Of a stretch of DNA of 64,000 nt, positions 55,455 through 64,000 are shown one piece after another. The notes beneath the pieces were generated by a model. The model saw only the letters and a program-made list of their open reading frames with translations, did no database searches and was not told the DNA's origin. Position numbers and translations under genes: made by a program. Every line of letters begins with the position of its first letter. Position 1 is the first letter of the stretch. The stretch is taken from contig NZ_BJYS01000015.1 of NCBI RefSeq assembly GCF_007991635.1, forward strand, positions 62,001-126,000, written 5' to 3'. The stretch comes from Adhaeribacter aerolatus. GTDB taxonomy: Bacteria; Bacteroidota; Bacteroidia; Cytophagales; Hymenobacteraceae.

Positions 55455-57848
55455 TTAATCTATAAACTTCACCCAAATAAAACTGTTGCTGTTGCGGCCC
55501 TGGTCGTCGGTGCAGGAGATTTTGTATTTGCCGGCTTGCGTGGGTTCGAAGAATATTTTTGCGTTTGCGTCAGTAGCTCGCAAAAATTTATCGTTGATGT
55601 ACCAGTAGACTTGCTTTACTTCGTTGTGGGCATTGCAGTGCAGCATTAGTTTCTGGTTTTCGGACCGTTCGAGTAAATATTCCATTTCGGCAGAAGGTGA
55701 GGTAATTATTGGCGCAAAGTCCTGAAATATGCGATTACAGGCCGGGTTATGCGCCGGTATTTTTTGGTAAGGAATATGCTCATTTTGATAAAAAGTGAGT
55801 AGTTCTGGCGCCAGATTCGGGTAATATTTTTGTTGATAATTTTGGTCGGGCAGGCAGGAAGTACAGTAGGCAAACTGCTCATCCAACGAAACCGGTATTA
55901 ATTTCAGGTGCTCACATTTTTTGGCAGAAGAAATTCCCGGGATAAACGCATCCGTTATACCATCCGGACAGAAGGTATTCCGGGGTAAACCGCTGGCGGC
56001 ACAAACCTGACGAAAACTTAAACCTGGAGGCTTCTGAAACCAACTTTCAGGACTGTTATAATCGATGGCGTTAAAAATTGAAAAGAGCAGCGGCGTGGCC
56101 GAATCGGTGCCGTTCAGTTCCGGCACGCCCTCACCGGAAAAATTACCGACCCAAACCCCAACCGTATATTTTTTATTATAACCAATACTCCAGGCATCCC
56201 GACGACCATAAGACGTACCGGTTTTCCAGGCAATTTTGGGCAGGTGCATGCTGTTCTGGGCATTGTGCGGCAAATCGGGGCGCTGCAACTGGGTTAAAAT
56301 TTGGTTTACCATGTAAGCCGCCGCCGGCGAAATCAATTGTTTCTGCACCGCTAGCGTATCCTCCTGCCGCCACCGCAATGAGGAATATTTACCGTTATTG
56401 GCAAAAACCGAAAACAAAGTTGTCAGTTCTTCCAGCGTAACATCGCAGCCGCCCAGAATCAAGGATAAACCTAATTGGTTGCCGGTTTTCTTTACCTGCG
56501 AAAATTCGGCTTGTTGCAATTTCTGCACAAACGTAGGTACGCCCAGTTGGTCTAATATTTTTACGGCCGGAATATTAAGCGAAGTAGCCAGCGCCTGCTC
56601 AATGGTAATATTGCCGCTGTAGTTGCCATAATAATTTTCCGGGCGATATCCGGCATAATCCACAGGCACATCGGTAATAATGGTTTTGGGTGTTAACAGA
56701 CCGCGGTCGAACGCGGTGGCGTACAAAAGTGGTTTTAACGTGCTGCCCGGCGAGCGAATGGCCCGTACGCCGTCTACCTGCCCGCTGTGTGCCACATCCG
56801 AAAAATCGGCAGAGCCCAAATACGCTTCTACGGCGTGCGTCTGGTTATTAATAATAATTACAGATGCGTTTTGAATATTTTTGTAGCGCAGTTGCTGCAT
56901 GTAATTATACGTGAGCTGCTCTACTTTTTCCTGAATGGGCCGGTTGAGGGTGGTTTTAATATTGGCCTGATTCCGGTTCTGCCGATACAGCCGATAAGCA
57001 AAATGCGGTGCCACTTGCGGGGCTTCAACCCGCTTCGCTTCCAGCGGTTCCGCTAGGGCATCGGCTATTTCTTTGGCCGGAAAAGCATTTTGCGGCTGAA
57101 AATATTGCAGCCACTTATTCCGGAAAGCTACAATTTGTTCATTCCGCAGCCCGATGCGCAACGACGAAGGTTTATTCGGAATAACCGACAAGGTTACGGC
57201 CTGGGCTAAACTCAGTTGCTTCGGAGATTGCTGAAAATACAAAACGGAGGCAGCCCTTACCCCTTCGATGTTGCCGCCAAAAGGTACCAGGTTCAGGTAT
57301 AGGTGCAGGATTTCGGCTTTGCTGTAATACCACTCCAGTTGCAGCGCCCGGAATATTTCCAGCAGTTTATGCCAATACGTTCTTTCTCTCGGATACAGAA
57401 GCCTCGCCACCTGCATGGTAATGGTAGAAGCGCCGGAAGTAGTTTTACGGGTAATGCTATTTCTATAGAAGGCCCGTACAAAAGCCACCGGGTTTACGCC
57501 GGGATGATAGTAAAAATATTTATCTTCTTTCAGCAGAATGGCCTTTTCCAGCACCGGGTTTATTTCGTCGGGTTCCAGTTTCATCCGCCATTTATCGTCG
57601 CGGCTCAGAAAAGCATTAATTACGCTGCCATCGGCCGCCGTAATTACCGGCGAGTAAGAAATAGTGAGCTGAAGGGGAAATAAATAATTCAGAATGGCTA
57701 AACTTAAGCAGCAGAACAGGAACAAACCCGACCCGTAACGCAATATTCGCAGGCCAGTATTTTTAGGCTTTCGAAAGCGGATAAAACCATTTTTCAGCGC
57801 AGCAATATTCAACCACTTCATACTCTTTATATAACGGCTGTACTGCAA
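55455..57848 (-). CDS. pbpC: Penicillin-binding protein 1C (bifunctional peptidoglycan synthase)
   Basis: 797 residues with an N-terminal membrane anchor (LRYGSGLFLFCCLSLAILNYL). The GT51 glycosyltransferase part (~75-260) has EDKYFYYHPGVNP and TITMQVARLL. The transpeptidase has Ser369 and Lys372 (SPGSTLKP) and the KTGT motif (WKTGTSYGRRDAW). A C-terminal BiPBP_C-like Ig domain (~710-797, SPSAEMEYLL) matches the E. coli PbpC layout. It polymerises and cross-links peptidoglycan; PBP1C is usually non-essential. A large cruciform repeat (57895-58010) separates it from the MEKHLA gene. Confidence 0.94.
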   Translation of the reverse strand: MQYSRYIKSMKWLNIAALKNGFIRFRKPKNTGLRILRYGSGLFLFCCLSLAILNYLFPLQLTISYSPVITAADGSVINAFLSRDDKWRMKLEPDEINPVLEKAILLKEDKYFYYHPGVNPVAFVRAFYRNSITRKTTSGASTITMQVARLLYPRERTYWHKLLEIFRALQLEWYYSKAEILHLYLNLVPFGGNIEGVRAASVLYFQQSPKQLSLAQAVTLSVIPNKPSSLRIGLRNEQIVAFRNKWLQYFQPQNAFPAKEIADALAEPLEAKRVEAPQVAPHFAYRLYRQNRNQANIKTTLNRPIQEKVEQLTYNYMQQLRYKNIQNASVIIINNQTHAVEAYLGSADFSDVAHSGQVDGVRAIRSPGSTLKPLLYATAFDRGLLTPKTIITDVPVDYAGYRPENYYGNYSGNITIEQALATSLNIPAVKILDQLGVPTFVQKLQQAEFSQVKKTGNQLGLSLILGGCDVTLEELTTLFSVFANNGKYSSLRWRQEDTLAVQKQLISPAAAYMVNQILTQLQRPDLPHNAQNSMHLPKIAWKTGTSYGRRDAWSIGYNKKYTVGVWVGNFSGEGVPELNGTDSATPLLFSIFNAIDYNSPESWFQKPPGLSFRQVCAASGLPRNTFCPDGITDAFIPGISSAKKCEHLKLIPVSLDEQFAYCTSCLPDQNYQQKYYPNLAPELLTFYQNEHIPYQKIPAHNPACNRIFQDFAPIITSPSAEMEYLLERSENQKLMLHCNAHNEVKQVYWYINDKFLRATDANAKIFFEPTQAGKYKISCTDDQGRNSNSFIWVKFID

Positions 57849-57894
57849 TTTAATATTTCCAGGCTTATTTAATTCTTATCAGTAATTGCAGATG

Positions 57895-58010
57895 GCGCCA
57901 GTTTAGCGAAGTGTAACTTGTGTCTATTGATCATAGGAAGTTTTCAACTTCCGGAAGTCGAAGACTTCCTTCTATTTTCACACACCAGTTACGCTTCGCT
58001 AAACTGGCGC
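57895..58010. repeat. Cruciform repeat: long inverted arms enclosing two small perfect hairpins
   Basis: Outer arms 57895-57923 and 57980-58010 pair over ~29 bp with one mismatch and a 2-nt bulge (GCGCCAGTTTAGCGAAG is shared). Inside, 57936-57942/57946-57952 and 57953-57959/57963-57969 form two adjacent perfect 7-bp hairpins with 3-nt loops. The clover-like design resembles REP/BIME or MITE elements. Confidence 0.85.
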
Positions 58011-58025
58011 GAGCGGATAAGAATG

Positions 58026-58478
58026 TTACAAAAACTCCCACGCTTTAAAAGTAGCCGCCTGCCCCTGGTAAGTACCGGTGTTATCGTAAATATTCCAGAG
58101 AATCGCGTCTTTAATAATAAACCGTTGGCCGGTACTGGATATTCTTACGCCATTGTAATCCGAGATATATCCTTTCTGTTTGGCTTTGGCCAGCATGGCT
58201 TCCCGCTCGGCCACTGCCACGGGTTCGGCCGAGAGGCGGGAAGGCAATTGGGTAAACTGCGGCCAATCCATTTCCCACAAGCGTTGGGCCGTTTGGTTCG
58301 CGTAATTAAATATTGGGTCGGGCTGGGTGCCGTGCGAGAGCAGCACAAACGGGGCGGCGTACAGTTGCCCGGCTAGTTCTTCCGGGTTAAAATTACCTTC
58401 GAGTAACGTTCCTCCTGTTACAGCTGCAAAAGAATCGTAGAGTAATTTACTGTGGCGGATTATTTCGGAAGAGAGCAT
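58026..58478 (-). CDS. MEKHLA-domain protein
   Basis: 150 residues, PAS-like MEKHLA fold (SHGTQPDPIFNYANQTAQRLWEMDW, then NGVRISSTGQRFIIKDAILWNIYD). The domain occurs alone in bacteria and joined to plant HD-Zip regulators; its bacterial role is not established. The gene is 177 nt before pbpC, across the cruciform, and is divergent from proB. Confidence 0.9.
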   Translation of the reverse strand: MLSSEIIRHSKLLYDSFAAVTGGTLLEGNFNPEELAGQLYAAPFVLLSHGTQPDPIFNYANQTAQRLWEMDWPQFTQLPSRLSAEPVAVAEREAMLAKAKQKGYISDYNGVRISSTGQRFIIKDAILWNIYDNTGTYQGQAATFKAWEFL

Positions 58479-58612
58479 TTTCTTTTTGCAAAAGCGCTGT
58501 TACAGGAGTTAAACGGTTAAAAGTAAGCACTTCGGTTGCAAATTGACAAACCACTGGTGAAATATTCCTAATAAAGCCTTAAAATTGCCTTTTCAAAACT
58601 AGTAACGGAGCA

Positions 58613-59701
58613 ATGGCGCTGGCCTACAAAAGAATAGTTGTTAAAATTGGCTCAAATGTGCTTACCCAGGACAATGGTATGCCCGATTTGGCGCGCATCC
58701 AGCACCTGGTAGCGCAAATTGCGGCTTTAAAAAAAGCGGGTAAAGAAGTAATTGTGGTATCGTCGGGAGCAGTGGCTTCGGGCCGCAGCCTGATCCGGGT
58801 TTCGGAAAAAGCCGATGCGGTTACCAGCCGCCAGTTACTGGCTTCGGTTGGCCAGGTAAAGCTCATTAATACTTACTCCGAACTGTTAAGCCAGCACGAT
58901 TTAATTTGCGCGCAGGTGCTCGTAACGAAAGAAGATTTCCGTGACCGGGTACATTACCTGAACATGAAAAACTGCTTTGGCGCCCTGCTGCAGAACAACA
59001 TTATTCCTATTGTAAACGAGAACGACGTTATTTCGGTAACCGAACTGATGTTTACGGATAACGACGAACTGGCCGGGCTGATCGCCTCGATGCTGGATGC
59101 CGATGCCCTGCTGATTTTAAGTAATGTAAACGGAATTTACAACGGCGACCCGAAAGACCCTACTTCCGAAGTTATCCGGGAAATTGGTCAGGATACCACT
59201 GGTTTTTCTTCTTTTGTAACCACCCAGCGGTCGCAGTTTGGCCGGGGCGGCATGATTACCAAATGCCACATGGCGCATAAAGTGGCCCAATTGGGTATAG
59301 CAGTGCACATTGCCAACGGCAAAACCGAAAATATTCTTGCTAAGGTTTTAAACGAAACTGAAATAAATACCCGCTTTGTACCGAACAAAACGGCCTCGGG
59401 TAAAAAGAAATGGATTGCCCATTCCGAGAGTGCCGCTAAAGGCGTGGTCCAGATAAACGAAGGCGCCAAAGCTGCCCTTACTGCCCCTAAAGCTACCAGT
59501 TTGTTACCGGTGGGGGTTATTACTATTAAAGGCGAATTTCAGAAAGGCGATATTATTAAATTAGTAGACGAACAGGATAAACTCGTAGGCCAGGGTATTG
59601 CCGAATACGGTTCCGATAAAGCCCGGGAGCGCATTGGCCAGAAAAACCAAAAGCCCTTGGTGCACTACGATTATTTATTCCTGAACGCCGAAATTAGTTA
59701 A
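58613..59701 (+). CDS. proB: Glutamate 5-kinase
   Basis: 362 residues. The kinase domain (~1-255) starts [13 protein letters not shown] and has [11 protein letters not shown], then NENDVIS and GIYNGDP. A C-terminal PUA domain (~275-360) matches the E. coli-type length. It phosphorylates glutamate, the first step of proline synthesis, and is usually feedback-inhibited by proline. A weak GGAG lies just before the ATG. proA follows 2 nt later. Confidence 0.96.
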   Translation: MALAYKRIVVKIGSNVLTQDNGMPDLARIQHLVAQIAALKKAGKEVIVVSSGAVASGRSLIRVSEKADAVTSRQLLASVGQVKLINTYSELLSQHDLICAQVLVTKEDFRDRVHYLNMKNCFGALLQNNIIPIVNENDVISVTELMFTDNDELAGLIASMLDADALLILSNVNGIYNGDPKDPTSEVIREIGQDTTGFSSFVTTQRSQFGRGGMITKCHMAHKVAQLGIAVHIANGKTENILAKVLNETEINTRFVPNKTASGKKKWIAHSESAAKGVVQINEGAKAALTAPKATSLLPVGVITIKGEFQKGDIIKLVDEQDKLVGQGIAEYGSDKARERIGQKNQKPLVHYDYLFLNAEIS

Positions 59702-59703
59702 AC

Positions 59704-60954
59704 ATGGATTTACAGCAAATATTTAAAAATACCCAAATAGCCAGCCGGGGACTTGGCCTGTTAGCACCCGAAAAGGTGAATGCGGTTTTGCAAGACTTAG
59801 CGGACGCAGCCGTGGCTCAAACCGCCTTTTTACTCGCCGAAAACGAAAAAGACCTGGCCCGCATGGACCCAGCCGACCCAAAATACGACCGCCTGAAATT
59901 AACGGCCGGCCGCCTCGCCGATATTGCGCAGGATATCCGGAATGTAGCGAACTTAACCTCGCCATTGGGTAAAATATTGCTGGAGAAAGAATTGCCCAAC
60001 GGCCTGCAGCTATCTAAAGTGAGCGTGCCGCTGGGCGTGGTGGGTATAATTTACGAGGCCCGGCCCAATGTTACGTTCGATGTTTTTGCGCTTTGCTTTA
60101 AAACCGGTAATGCCTGCATTTTAAAAGGTGGCAGCGACGCGGCTTCTTCTAATGCGGCCATTATTTCGGTTATTCACGGGGTACTGGCCCAACATAATTT
60201 AGACGCTAATATTGCAACCCTACTCCCACCCGACCGGCAAGCAACCGAAGCTTTGCTCCAGGCCATCGGGTACGTAGATGTGCTAATACCACGCGGCAGC
60301 CAGACTCTAATTGATTTCGTCCGGCAGAACGCTAAGATTCCCGTTATTGAAACCGGCGCCGGCATTGTGCATACTTATTTCGACGAAACCGCTGACTTAG
60401 CCAAAGGCCAGGCCATTGTGACCAATGCTAAAACCCGCCGCGTAAGCGTTTGCAATGCCCTCGATTGCCTCTTGGTGCATCAGAACCGCCTGGTTGATTT
60501 GCCGAAACTAGCCGCTCCGTTAGCCGAAAAAGAGGTAGAAATATTTGCTGATGCCGCGGCTTTTGCGGCCCTGCAAGGCACTTACCCGAAGGAATTATTA
60601 AAACCTGCCCAGGAAGAACATTTTGGCACCGAGTTTTTATCGATGAAAATGGCTATTAAGACGGTAGAAAGTTTGGCGGCGGCATTGGAACACATTGCCA
60701 ATTATAGTTCGAAACACAGCGAAGCCATTATTTCGGAAAATGCTGAAAACATTCAAAGGTTTCTGAACAGTGTGGATGCGGCCGCCGTTTACGCCAATGC
60801 TTCTACCGCTTTTACCGATGGCGCTCAGTTTGGTTTAGGCGCTGAAATTGGCATCAGTACGCAAAAACTGCATGCTCGAGGACCAATGGGATTGGAAGAG
60901 CTAACGAGTTATAAATGGGTAGTGCAGGGTAACGGCCAGGTAAGGCCCGCTTAG
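59704..60954 (+). CDS. proA: Glutamate-5-semialdehyde dehydrogenase (gamma-glutamyl phosphate reductase)
   Basis: 416 residues, aldehyde dehydrogenase superfamily. Catalytic Cys250 lies in [11 protein letters not shown]; the NADP region includes [15 protein letters not shown] and [12 protein letters not shown]. It reduces gamma-glutamyl phosphate to the semialdehyde that cyclises toward proline. Directly coupled to proB (2-nt gap). No proC in the window. Confidence 0.96.
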   Translation: MDLQQIFKNTQIASRGLGLLAPEKVNAVLQDLADAAVAQTAFLLAENEKDLARMDPADPKYDRLKLTAGRLADIAQDIRNVANLTSPLGKILLEKELPNGLQLSKVSVPLGVVGIIYEARPNVTFDVFALCFKTGNACILKGGSDAASSNAAIISVIHGVLAQHNLDANIATLLPPDRQATEALLQAIGYVDVLIPRGSQTLIDFVRQNAKIPVIETGAGIVHTYFDETADLAKGQAIVTNAKTRRVSVCNALDCLLVHQNRLVDLPKLAAPLAEKEVEIFADAAAFAALQGTYPKELLKPAQEEHFGTEFLSMKMAIKTVESLAAALEHIANYSSKHSEAIISENAENIQRFLNSVDAAAVYANASTAFTDGAQFGLGAEIGISTQKLHARGPMGLEELTSYKWVVQGNGQVRPA

Positions 60955-61042
60955 AAAATTTAATCAGTGAATAAAAAGTGGAGAACTGCTTTAGCGAAAC
61001 AGCAGTATAAAGTGGCTAATAAAATATTTATAGTTTTGCCGG

Positions 61043-61453
61043 ATGAAAAATACTTATTCCGCTTTGAGTAAGCAGAAAGAAGTTGTGCAGATTATTCGTT
61101 TTCTGATAGTAGGTGTGGTCAGCGCTATTTTTGATCTGCTCCTATTCGTTTTACTAAACGATTATTTTAAAGTTAATTATCTTATAGCAAGCTTTATATC
61201 TACGTTGTTTGCCATCTTATTAAATTATTATATTTCTAAAAGATGGGTTTTCAGTAGTGGAAAATATTCGTCGCGGATGGAGTTTATTGCTTTTATGATA
61301 TTCTCCGGCATCGGCGTAGTGCTTAACTCTATCCTGATTTGGTTGTTTGTAGAACACATGCTGCTCGAACCTACGCCCAGTAAGGTTTTGGCCATTGGTA
61401 TAGTAGCGGTGTTCAACTTTATTACCAAAAAGATGTTCGTGTTTAAAGGCTGA
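61043..61453 (+). CDS. GtrA-family membrane protein
   Basis: 136 residues with four transmembrane helices and GtrA features: QIIRFLIVGVVSAIFDLLLF, ISKRWVFSSG, ITKKMFVF. GtrA proteins are small flippase-like partners in cell-surface glycosylation. No glycosyltransferase is adjacent here. It lies 88 nt after proA and may be read through from it. Confidence 0.88.
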   Translation: MKNTYSALSKQKEVVQIIRFLIVGVVSAIFDLLLFVLLNDYFKVNYLIASFISTLFAILLNYYISKRWVFSSGKYSSRMEFIAFMIFSGIGVVLNSILIWLFVEHMLLEPTPSKVLAIGIVAVFNFITKKMFVFKG

Positions 61454-61493
61454 TTTAATCTATATTAGATTATAGCCATTGCAATCTATCCCC

Positions 61494-61548
61494 GTTGTTC
61501 AGGAGGAAACTTTATCACTACATGTTAAATAGTTTCCTCCCGAACAAC
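61494..61548. repeat. Inverted repeat, 18-bp arms with 19-nt loop
   Basis: Arms 61494-61511 and 61531-61548 are complementary with one mismatch (GTTGTTC and GGAGGAAACT parts). It lies between convergent genes and may end transcripts from both sides, but there is no T-run. Confidence 0.65.
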
Positions 61549-61593
61549 AAAGATGGATTACCTGAACGGAACCTTTCTTCCAGCCCGGAAAAA

Positions 61594-63015
61594 TTAAATT
61601 TTTACGTTAGTGGTGCCACCACCCCGGAAGGTAATATCTACCGGGGTATTTTTTTGCCAGGAACCGCCGGTAAAATCTGGCACATCAATGGAGTTAGAGC
61701 GGTTGGCCACCGACCACTCGCTTAAAGGTGCAATGGCGCTCCACAGAGCCGCATCGTACACATCCTGATCCAGAGGCAAGCCGTTGCGTAATAAATCTAT
61801 TAGCCGCCAATCCATTAAAAAGTCCATACCGCCGTGACCACCTACCTGCTTGGCCATTTCGCCTAAGCGCCGGATCAGTTCGGGCTGGTATTTTTCTTCA
61901 ATGGCTTTAAACTCAGTTTCTGATAGCCACTTCTCGTGCGAGGTAGCTATTTTGGCCGGCAGCGGCCATTTGCGGGCAGAACCGTTGGTACCGGTAATTA
62001 AATGAATGCGGGAGTACGGCGCGTTAGACGATACATCGTGCTGCACCATAATGGTCCGTCCTTTTTTGGTACGGATAGTGGTGGTATTCATATTGCCCCG
62101 GTACTTTTTATCGGCAAATTCTTTGTAGAAGCTATCCTGGGCCGCCAGCTTTTTCGCGGTTTCGCCCATGGTAAAATCGTTACTCGAAACCGATACCAAA
62201 TAATCCATCTGGTCGCCGCGGTTGATATTCATTACCTGGCAAATAGGCCCTAAGCCGTGCGTGGGGTACAAACTGCCATTCCGGTAATTTTCTTTTAGCC
62301 GCCACATATTCTGGTAGCCGGTTTTACTGAAGTTTAAATCTACCAGGTTGTGAATGTAAGCACCCTCGCCGTGGACAATCTCGCCGAAGAAGCCTTGCCG
62401 GGCCATGTTCAGGGTCAGCATTTCGAAAAAGTCGTAGCAGCAGTTTTCCAGCATCATGCAGTGTTTGCGCGTGCGCTCCGATGTTTCTACCAGTTGCCAG
62501 CATTCTTCTAAAGTGGTTGCAGCCGGTACCTCCACGGCCACATGCTTGCCGTGCTCCATGGCGTAAACGGCCATGGGCGTATGCAGATGCCAGGGCGTAG
62601 CAATGTATATTAAATCAATATCGTCCCGGTCTACCATCTCTTTCCAGGCGTCCTCTTTGCCGGAATAAGCGGTTGGTTTATGGCTGGAATCGGCCAGTTT
62701 TTTCTGGACGGCCGCTACTTTATCGGGTCGCAGGTCGCATAACCCTTTTATATCTACTCCGTCTATCCGGTTGATGCGGTTTACGGCGCCAGGCCCCCGC
62801 TGCCCTAACCCAATAAAACCAATGCGCACGGTTTCGATTTTAGGAGCGGCATAACCACTCATGTTAAATACCTGGCGGTGACTTTTACCGGCCTGTTTCT
62901 GCACATCGCCCGCACTGGCTCCGGTAGAAGCACAGGCGTTTAACAGGCCTGTTCCGGCCAGCCCCACCCCGGCCAGTCCGGCCAGCTTTAAGAATTCTCT
63001 GCGGTTATTAGTCAT
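61594..63015 (-). CDS. GH109-type Gfo/Idh protein (NAD-dependent alpha-N-acetylgalactosaminidase-like)
   Basis: 473 residues. A Tat signal with lipobox-like NACAS (RREFLKLAG, LLNAC) suggests a Tat-exported lipoprotein. The Rossmann motif is IGFIGLGQRGPGA. GH109 features are GKHVAVEVPAA in place of EKP, CMMLENCCYD and YPTHGLGP with the conserved His. GH109 enzymes cleave alpha-GalNAc and related sugars by NAD-dependent redox elimination. Substrate specificity here is inferred. It is upstream of no partner on this strand but downstream of the CBM9-like gene. Confidence 0.85.
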   Translation of the reverse strand: MTNNRREFLKLAGLAGVGLAGTGLLNACASTGASAGDVQKQAGKSHRQVFNMSGYAAPKIETVRIGFIGLGQRGPGAVNRINRIDGVDIKGLCDLRPDKVAAVQKKLADSSHKPTAYSGKEDAWKEMVDRDDIDLIYIATPWHLHTPMAVYAMEHGKHVAVEVPAATTLEECWQLVETSERTRKHCMMLENCCYDFFEMLTLNMARQGFFGEIVHGEGAYIHNLVDLNFSKTGYQNMWRLKENYRNGSLYPTHGLGPICQVMNINRGDQMDYLVSVSSNDFTMGETAKKLAAQDSFYKEFADKKYRGNMNTTTIRTKKGRTIMVQHDVSSNAPYSRIHLITGTNGSARKWPLPAKIATSHEKWLSETEFKAIEEKYQPELIRRLGEMAKQVGGHGGMDFLMDWRLIDLLRNGLPLDQDVYDAALWSAIAPLSEWSVANRSNSIDVPDFTGGSWQKNTPVDITFRGGGTTNVKI

Positions 63016-63187
63016 GGTTTTAAAAATCTGTGGTTATGATATTTAATTTGTTTTCAGATGCAATAATTTAACCGGCCTCTTCCTTTTAATCAGGACTTTC
63101 GCAAAACAGGTTGTAATATATTTATCCTCCCCGTCTCCCTCCAAAAACCCTGTTTAAGTTAGTCTCCGGCTGCGCTGTGTTATAAAT

Positions 63188-63850
63188 TTAAGCAAATTGT
63201 ACTTCCCCGAAGTATTCCGGCAAATGAAAATTTGGCTCTTCGGCTAAAATATTATTCCAGGCTAAAAAATGTGGTTGGGGCAGTTCATCGCCGCACTTAT
63301 AAAAGTTTACTTTGCCCCGCACCCCCTGGAAAGAAGTTAAGTGGTGCCGGCAGAATACTTCAACCGGCAATACCAGGGTCAGTTGCCAGTTGGTTAGTAA
63401 CTCGCCGTTAGGCGCCGTGGTTTTCTGCATCACTGCCCATCGGTTTATTTTCCCGATTACGTGCTCGGGCAACAGGGTACGGTTTTCTCTGCCCCCGCCA
63501 AACCCGCTCAGGCACGTACCCATGCAGTTAAATTCAAAGTTATAATATTCGTCGTCGTCGTTAAAGGCTATAAAAAACTCGACGCAGCTATCTTTAAAGA
63601 CCGGATCGTTGGTTTGGCGGTAACGGGCCCGGATGGCATTTTCGCTGACATAAAATTTTATAAACAGGCAGTTGAGGCTATGCGCCAGCGAGAATTTAAC
63701 CGCCGGCACGTAGCTATAAGCCGGCCAGGGCGCTTTATCGATGCTGAGTTTATCCTGCTGGTCCAGAGTGGCAGAAATATCCTCGATAGGCATTTCCCGG
63801 TCCAGGGTAGGCAGATACGGGACGTGCAGTTGCTTCAGGTTTGTCTGCAT
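63188..63850 (-). CDS. CBM9-like (DOMON-type) carbohydrate-binding protein
   Basis: 220 residues, no signal peptide seen. Features of the CBM9-like family: KAPWPAYSYVPAVKFSLAH, VFKDSCVEFFIAF, YYNFEFNCMGTCLSGFG and a C-terminal PNFHLPEYFGEVQF. Such proteins bind sugars, often with glycosidases. The gene lies 2 nt after the stop of the preceding gene and upstream of the GH109-type gene, so an operon is likely. Confidence 0.85.
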   Translation of the reverse strand: MQTNLKQLHVPYLPTLDREMPIEDISATLDQQDKLSIDKAPWPAYSYVPAVKFSLAHSLNCLFIKFYVSENAIRARYRQTNDPVFKDSCVEFFIAFNDDDEYYNFEFNCMGTCLSGFGGGRENRTLLPEHVIGKINRWAVMQKTTAPNGELLTNWQLTLVLPVEVFCRHHLTSFQGVRGKVNFYKCGDELPQPHFLAWNNILAEEPNFHLPEYFGEVQFA

Positions 63851-63852
63851 AG

Positions 63853-64000
63853 TTAGTTTCCCTCCACGGCCACCTGGTTTCGTGCTTGTGCGACCTCCAG
63901 AATAATAGCCATCATTTCTTTAAAGTTATCTTCGAGCACGCTAACCAGTTGCAACTGCGCGCGGGCCCGCTGCAGGTTATGTTCCGGAAAATGGATTTTA
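63853..64000 (-). CDS. C-terminal end of an unidentified protein (partial)
   Basis: Only the last ~48 residues are in the window (ends QARNQVAVEGN before TAA). They form an amphipathic helix-rich tail (LQRARAQLQLVSVLEDN). The stop is 2 nt before the CBM9-like start, so the genes are coupled. Family cannot be named. Confidence 0.6.
   Translation of the reverse strand, partial: KIHFPEHNLQRARAQLQLVSVLEDNFKEMMAIILEVAQARNQVAVEGN

Noticed and set aside
60981-61014. Terminator after proA (ACTGCT/AGCAGT hairpin)
   Set aside because: Short stem, long loop and no T-run, so read-through into the GtrA gene is likely.
61495-61725. 76-codon plus-strand frame after GtrA
   Set aside because: It begins in the inverted repeat and mostly overlaps the 3' end of the GH109-type gene in antisense.

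Overview
The window looks like chromosome of a Bacteroidota bacterium, most likely order Cytophagales, family Hymenobacteraceae (Adhaeribacter/Hymenobacter-like; genus level is a guess). The support is a SusC/SusD pair, two very large secreted proteins with type IX secretion (T9SS) C-terminal sorting domains, a truncated hybrid-kinase-type Reg_prop protein, weak Shine-Dalgarno signals, AT-rich intergenic DNA and moderate-GC genes. No rRNA, tRNA, CRISPR array, transposase or phage gene was seen.

Layout. 1-3569: the start of a two-component propeller sensor and a cytosolic multi-PAS histidine kinase overlapping a response regulator. 3870-8135: a T9SS giant surface protein. 8844-13438: susD and susC. 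13553-29260: a long minus-strand catabolic region holding a sorbosone-dehydrogenase-like propeller coupled to a cupredoxin, a Tat-exported SGNH esterase, an enolase-superfamily enzyme, a DUF5009 acyltransferase, a four-gene run (Nramp-like transporter, SDR, DHDPS-like aldolase/dehydratase, Gfo/Idh oxidoreductase), a PQQ-type sugar dehydrogenase fused to cytochrome c, and a GH20 hexosaminidase. A divergent LacI-family regulator follows at 29743. 31869-36911: a second T9SS giant with two families of internal repeats. 37142-40133: Mpo1-like, OYE and VOC housekeeping/detoxification genes. 40189-43678: two tandem subtilisin-like lipoproteins, with a candidate 54-codon small gene between them. 44213-46237: an inositol-monophosphatase-family protein and Fpg. 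46286-51339: a tightly overlapping five-gene operon of OleA-, OleC- and OleD-like enzymes plus an AurF-like diiron oxygenase and a START protein. 51870-58478: a lipoprotein, an SH3-like protein, gamma-glutamyltransferase, PBP1C and a MEKHLA protein. 58613-61453: proB, proA and a GtrA protein. 61594-64000: a GH109-type protein, a CBM9-like protein and the tail of one more gene.

How parts may work together. The SusCD pair, GH20, DUF5009, Tat-exported enzymes, sugar dehydrogenase and LacI regulator suggest import and oxidation of a glycan-derived sugar or aminosugar. A near-palindrome centred on CG lies upstream of the transporter operon, and a weaker related site lies beside the regulator gene. 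The transporter in that operon is an Nramp homologue that has lost the hallmark metal-binding residues, so its cargo is probably not a metal.

The best candidate for an undescribed system is the 46286-51339 operon. It carries head-to-head acyl condensation, beta-lactone-synthetase-like and 3-oxo-reductase-like enzymes without an adjacent OleB, but with a diiron oxygenase and a lipid-binding protein. The most practical quality issue is a one-base frameshift in the lipoprotein signal of the PQQ-type dehydrogenase.
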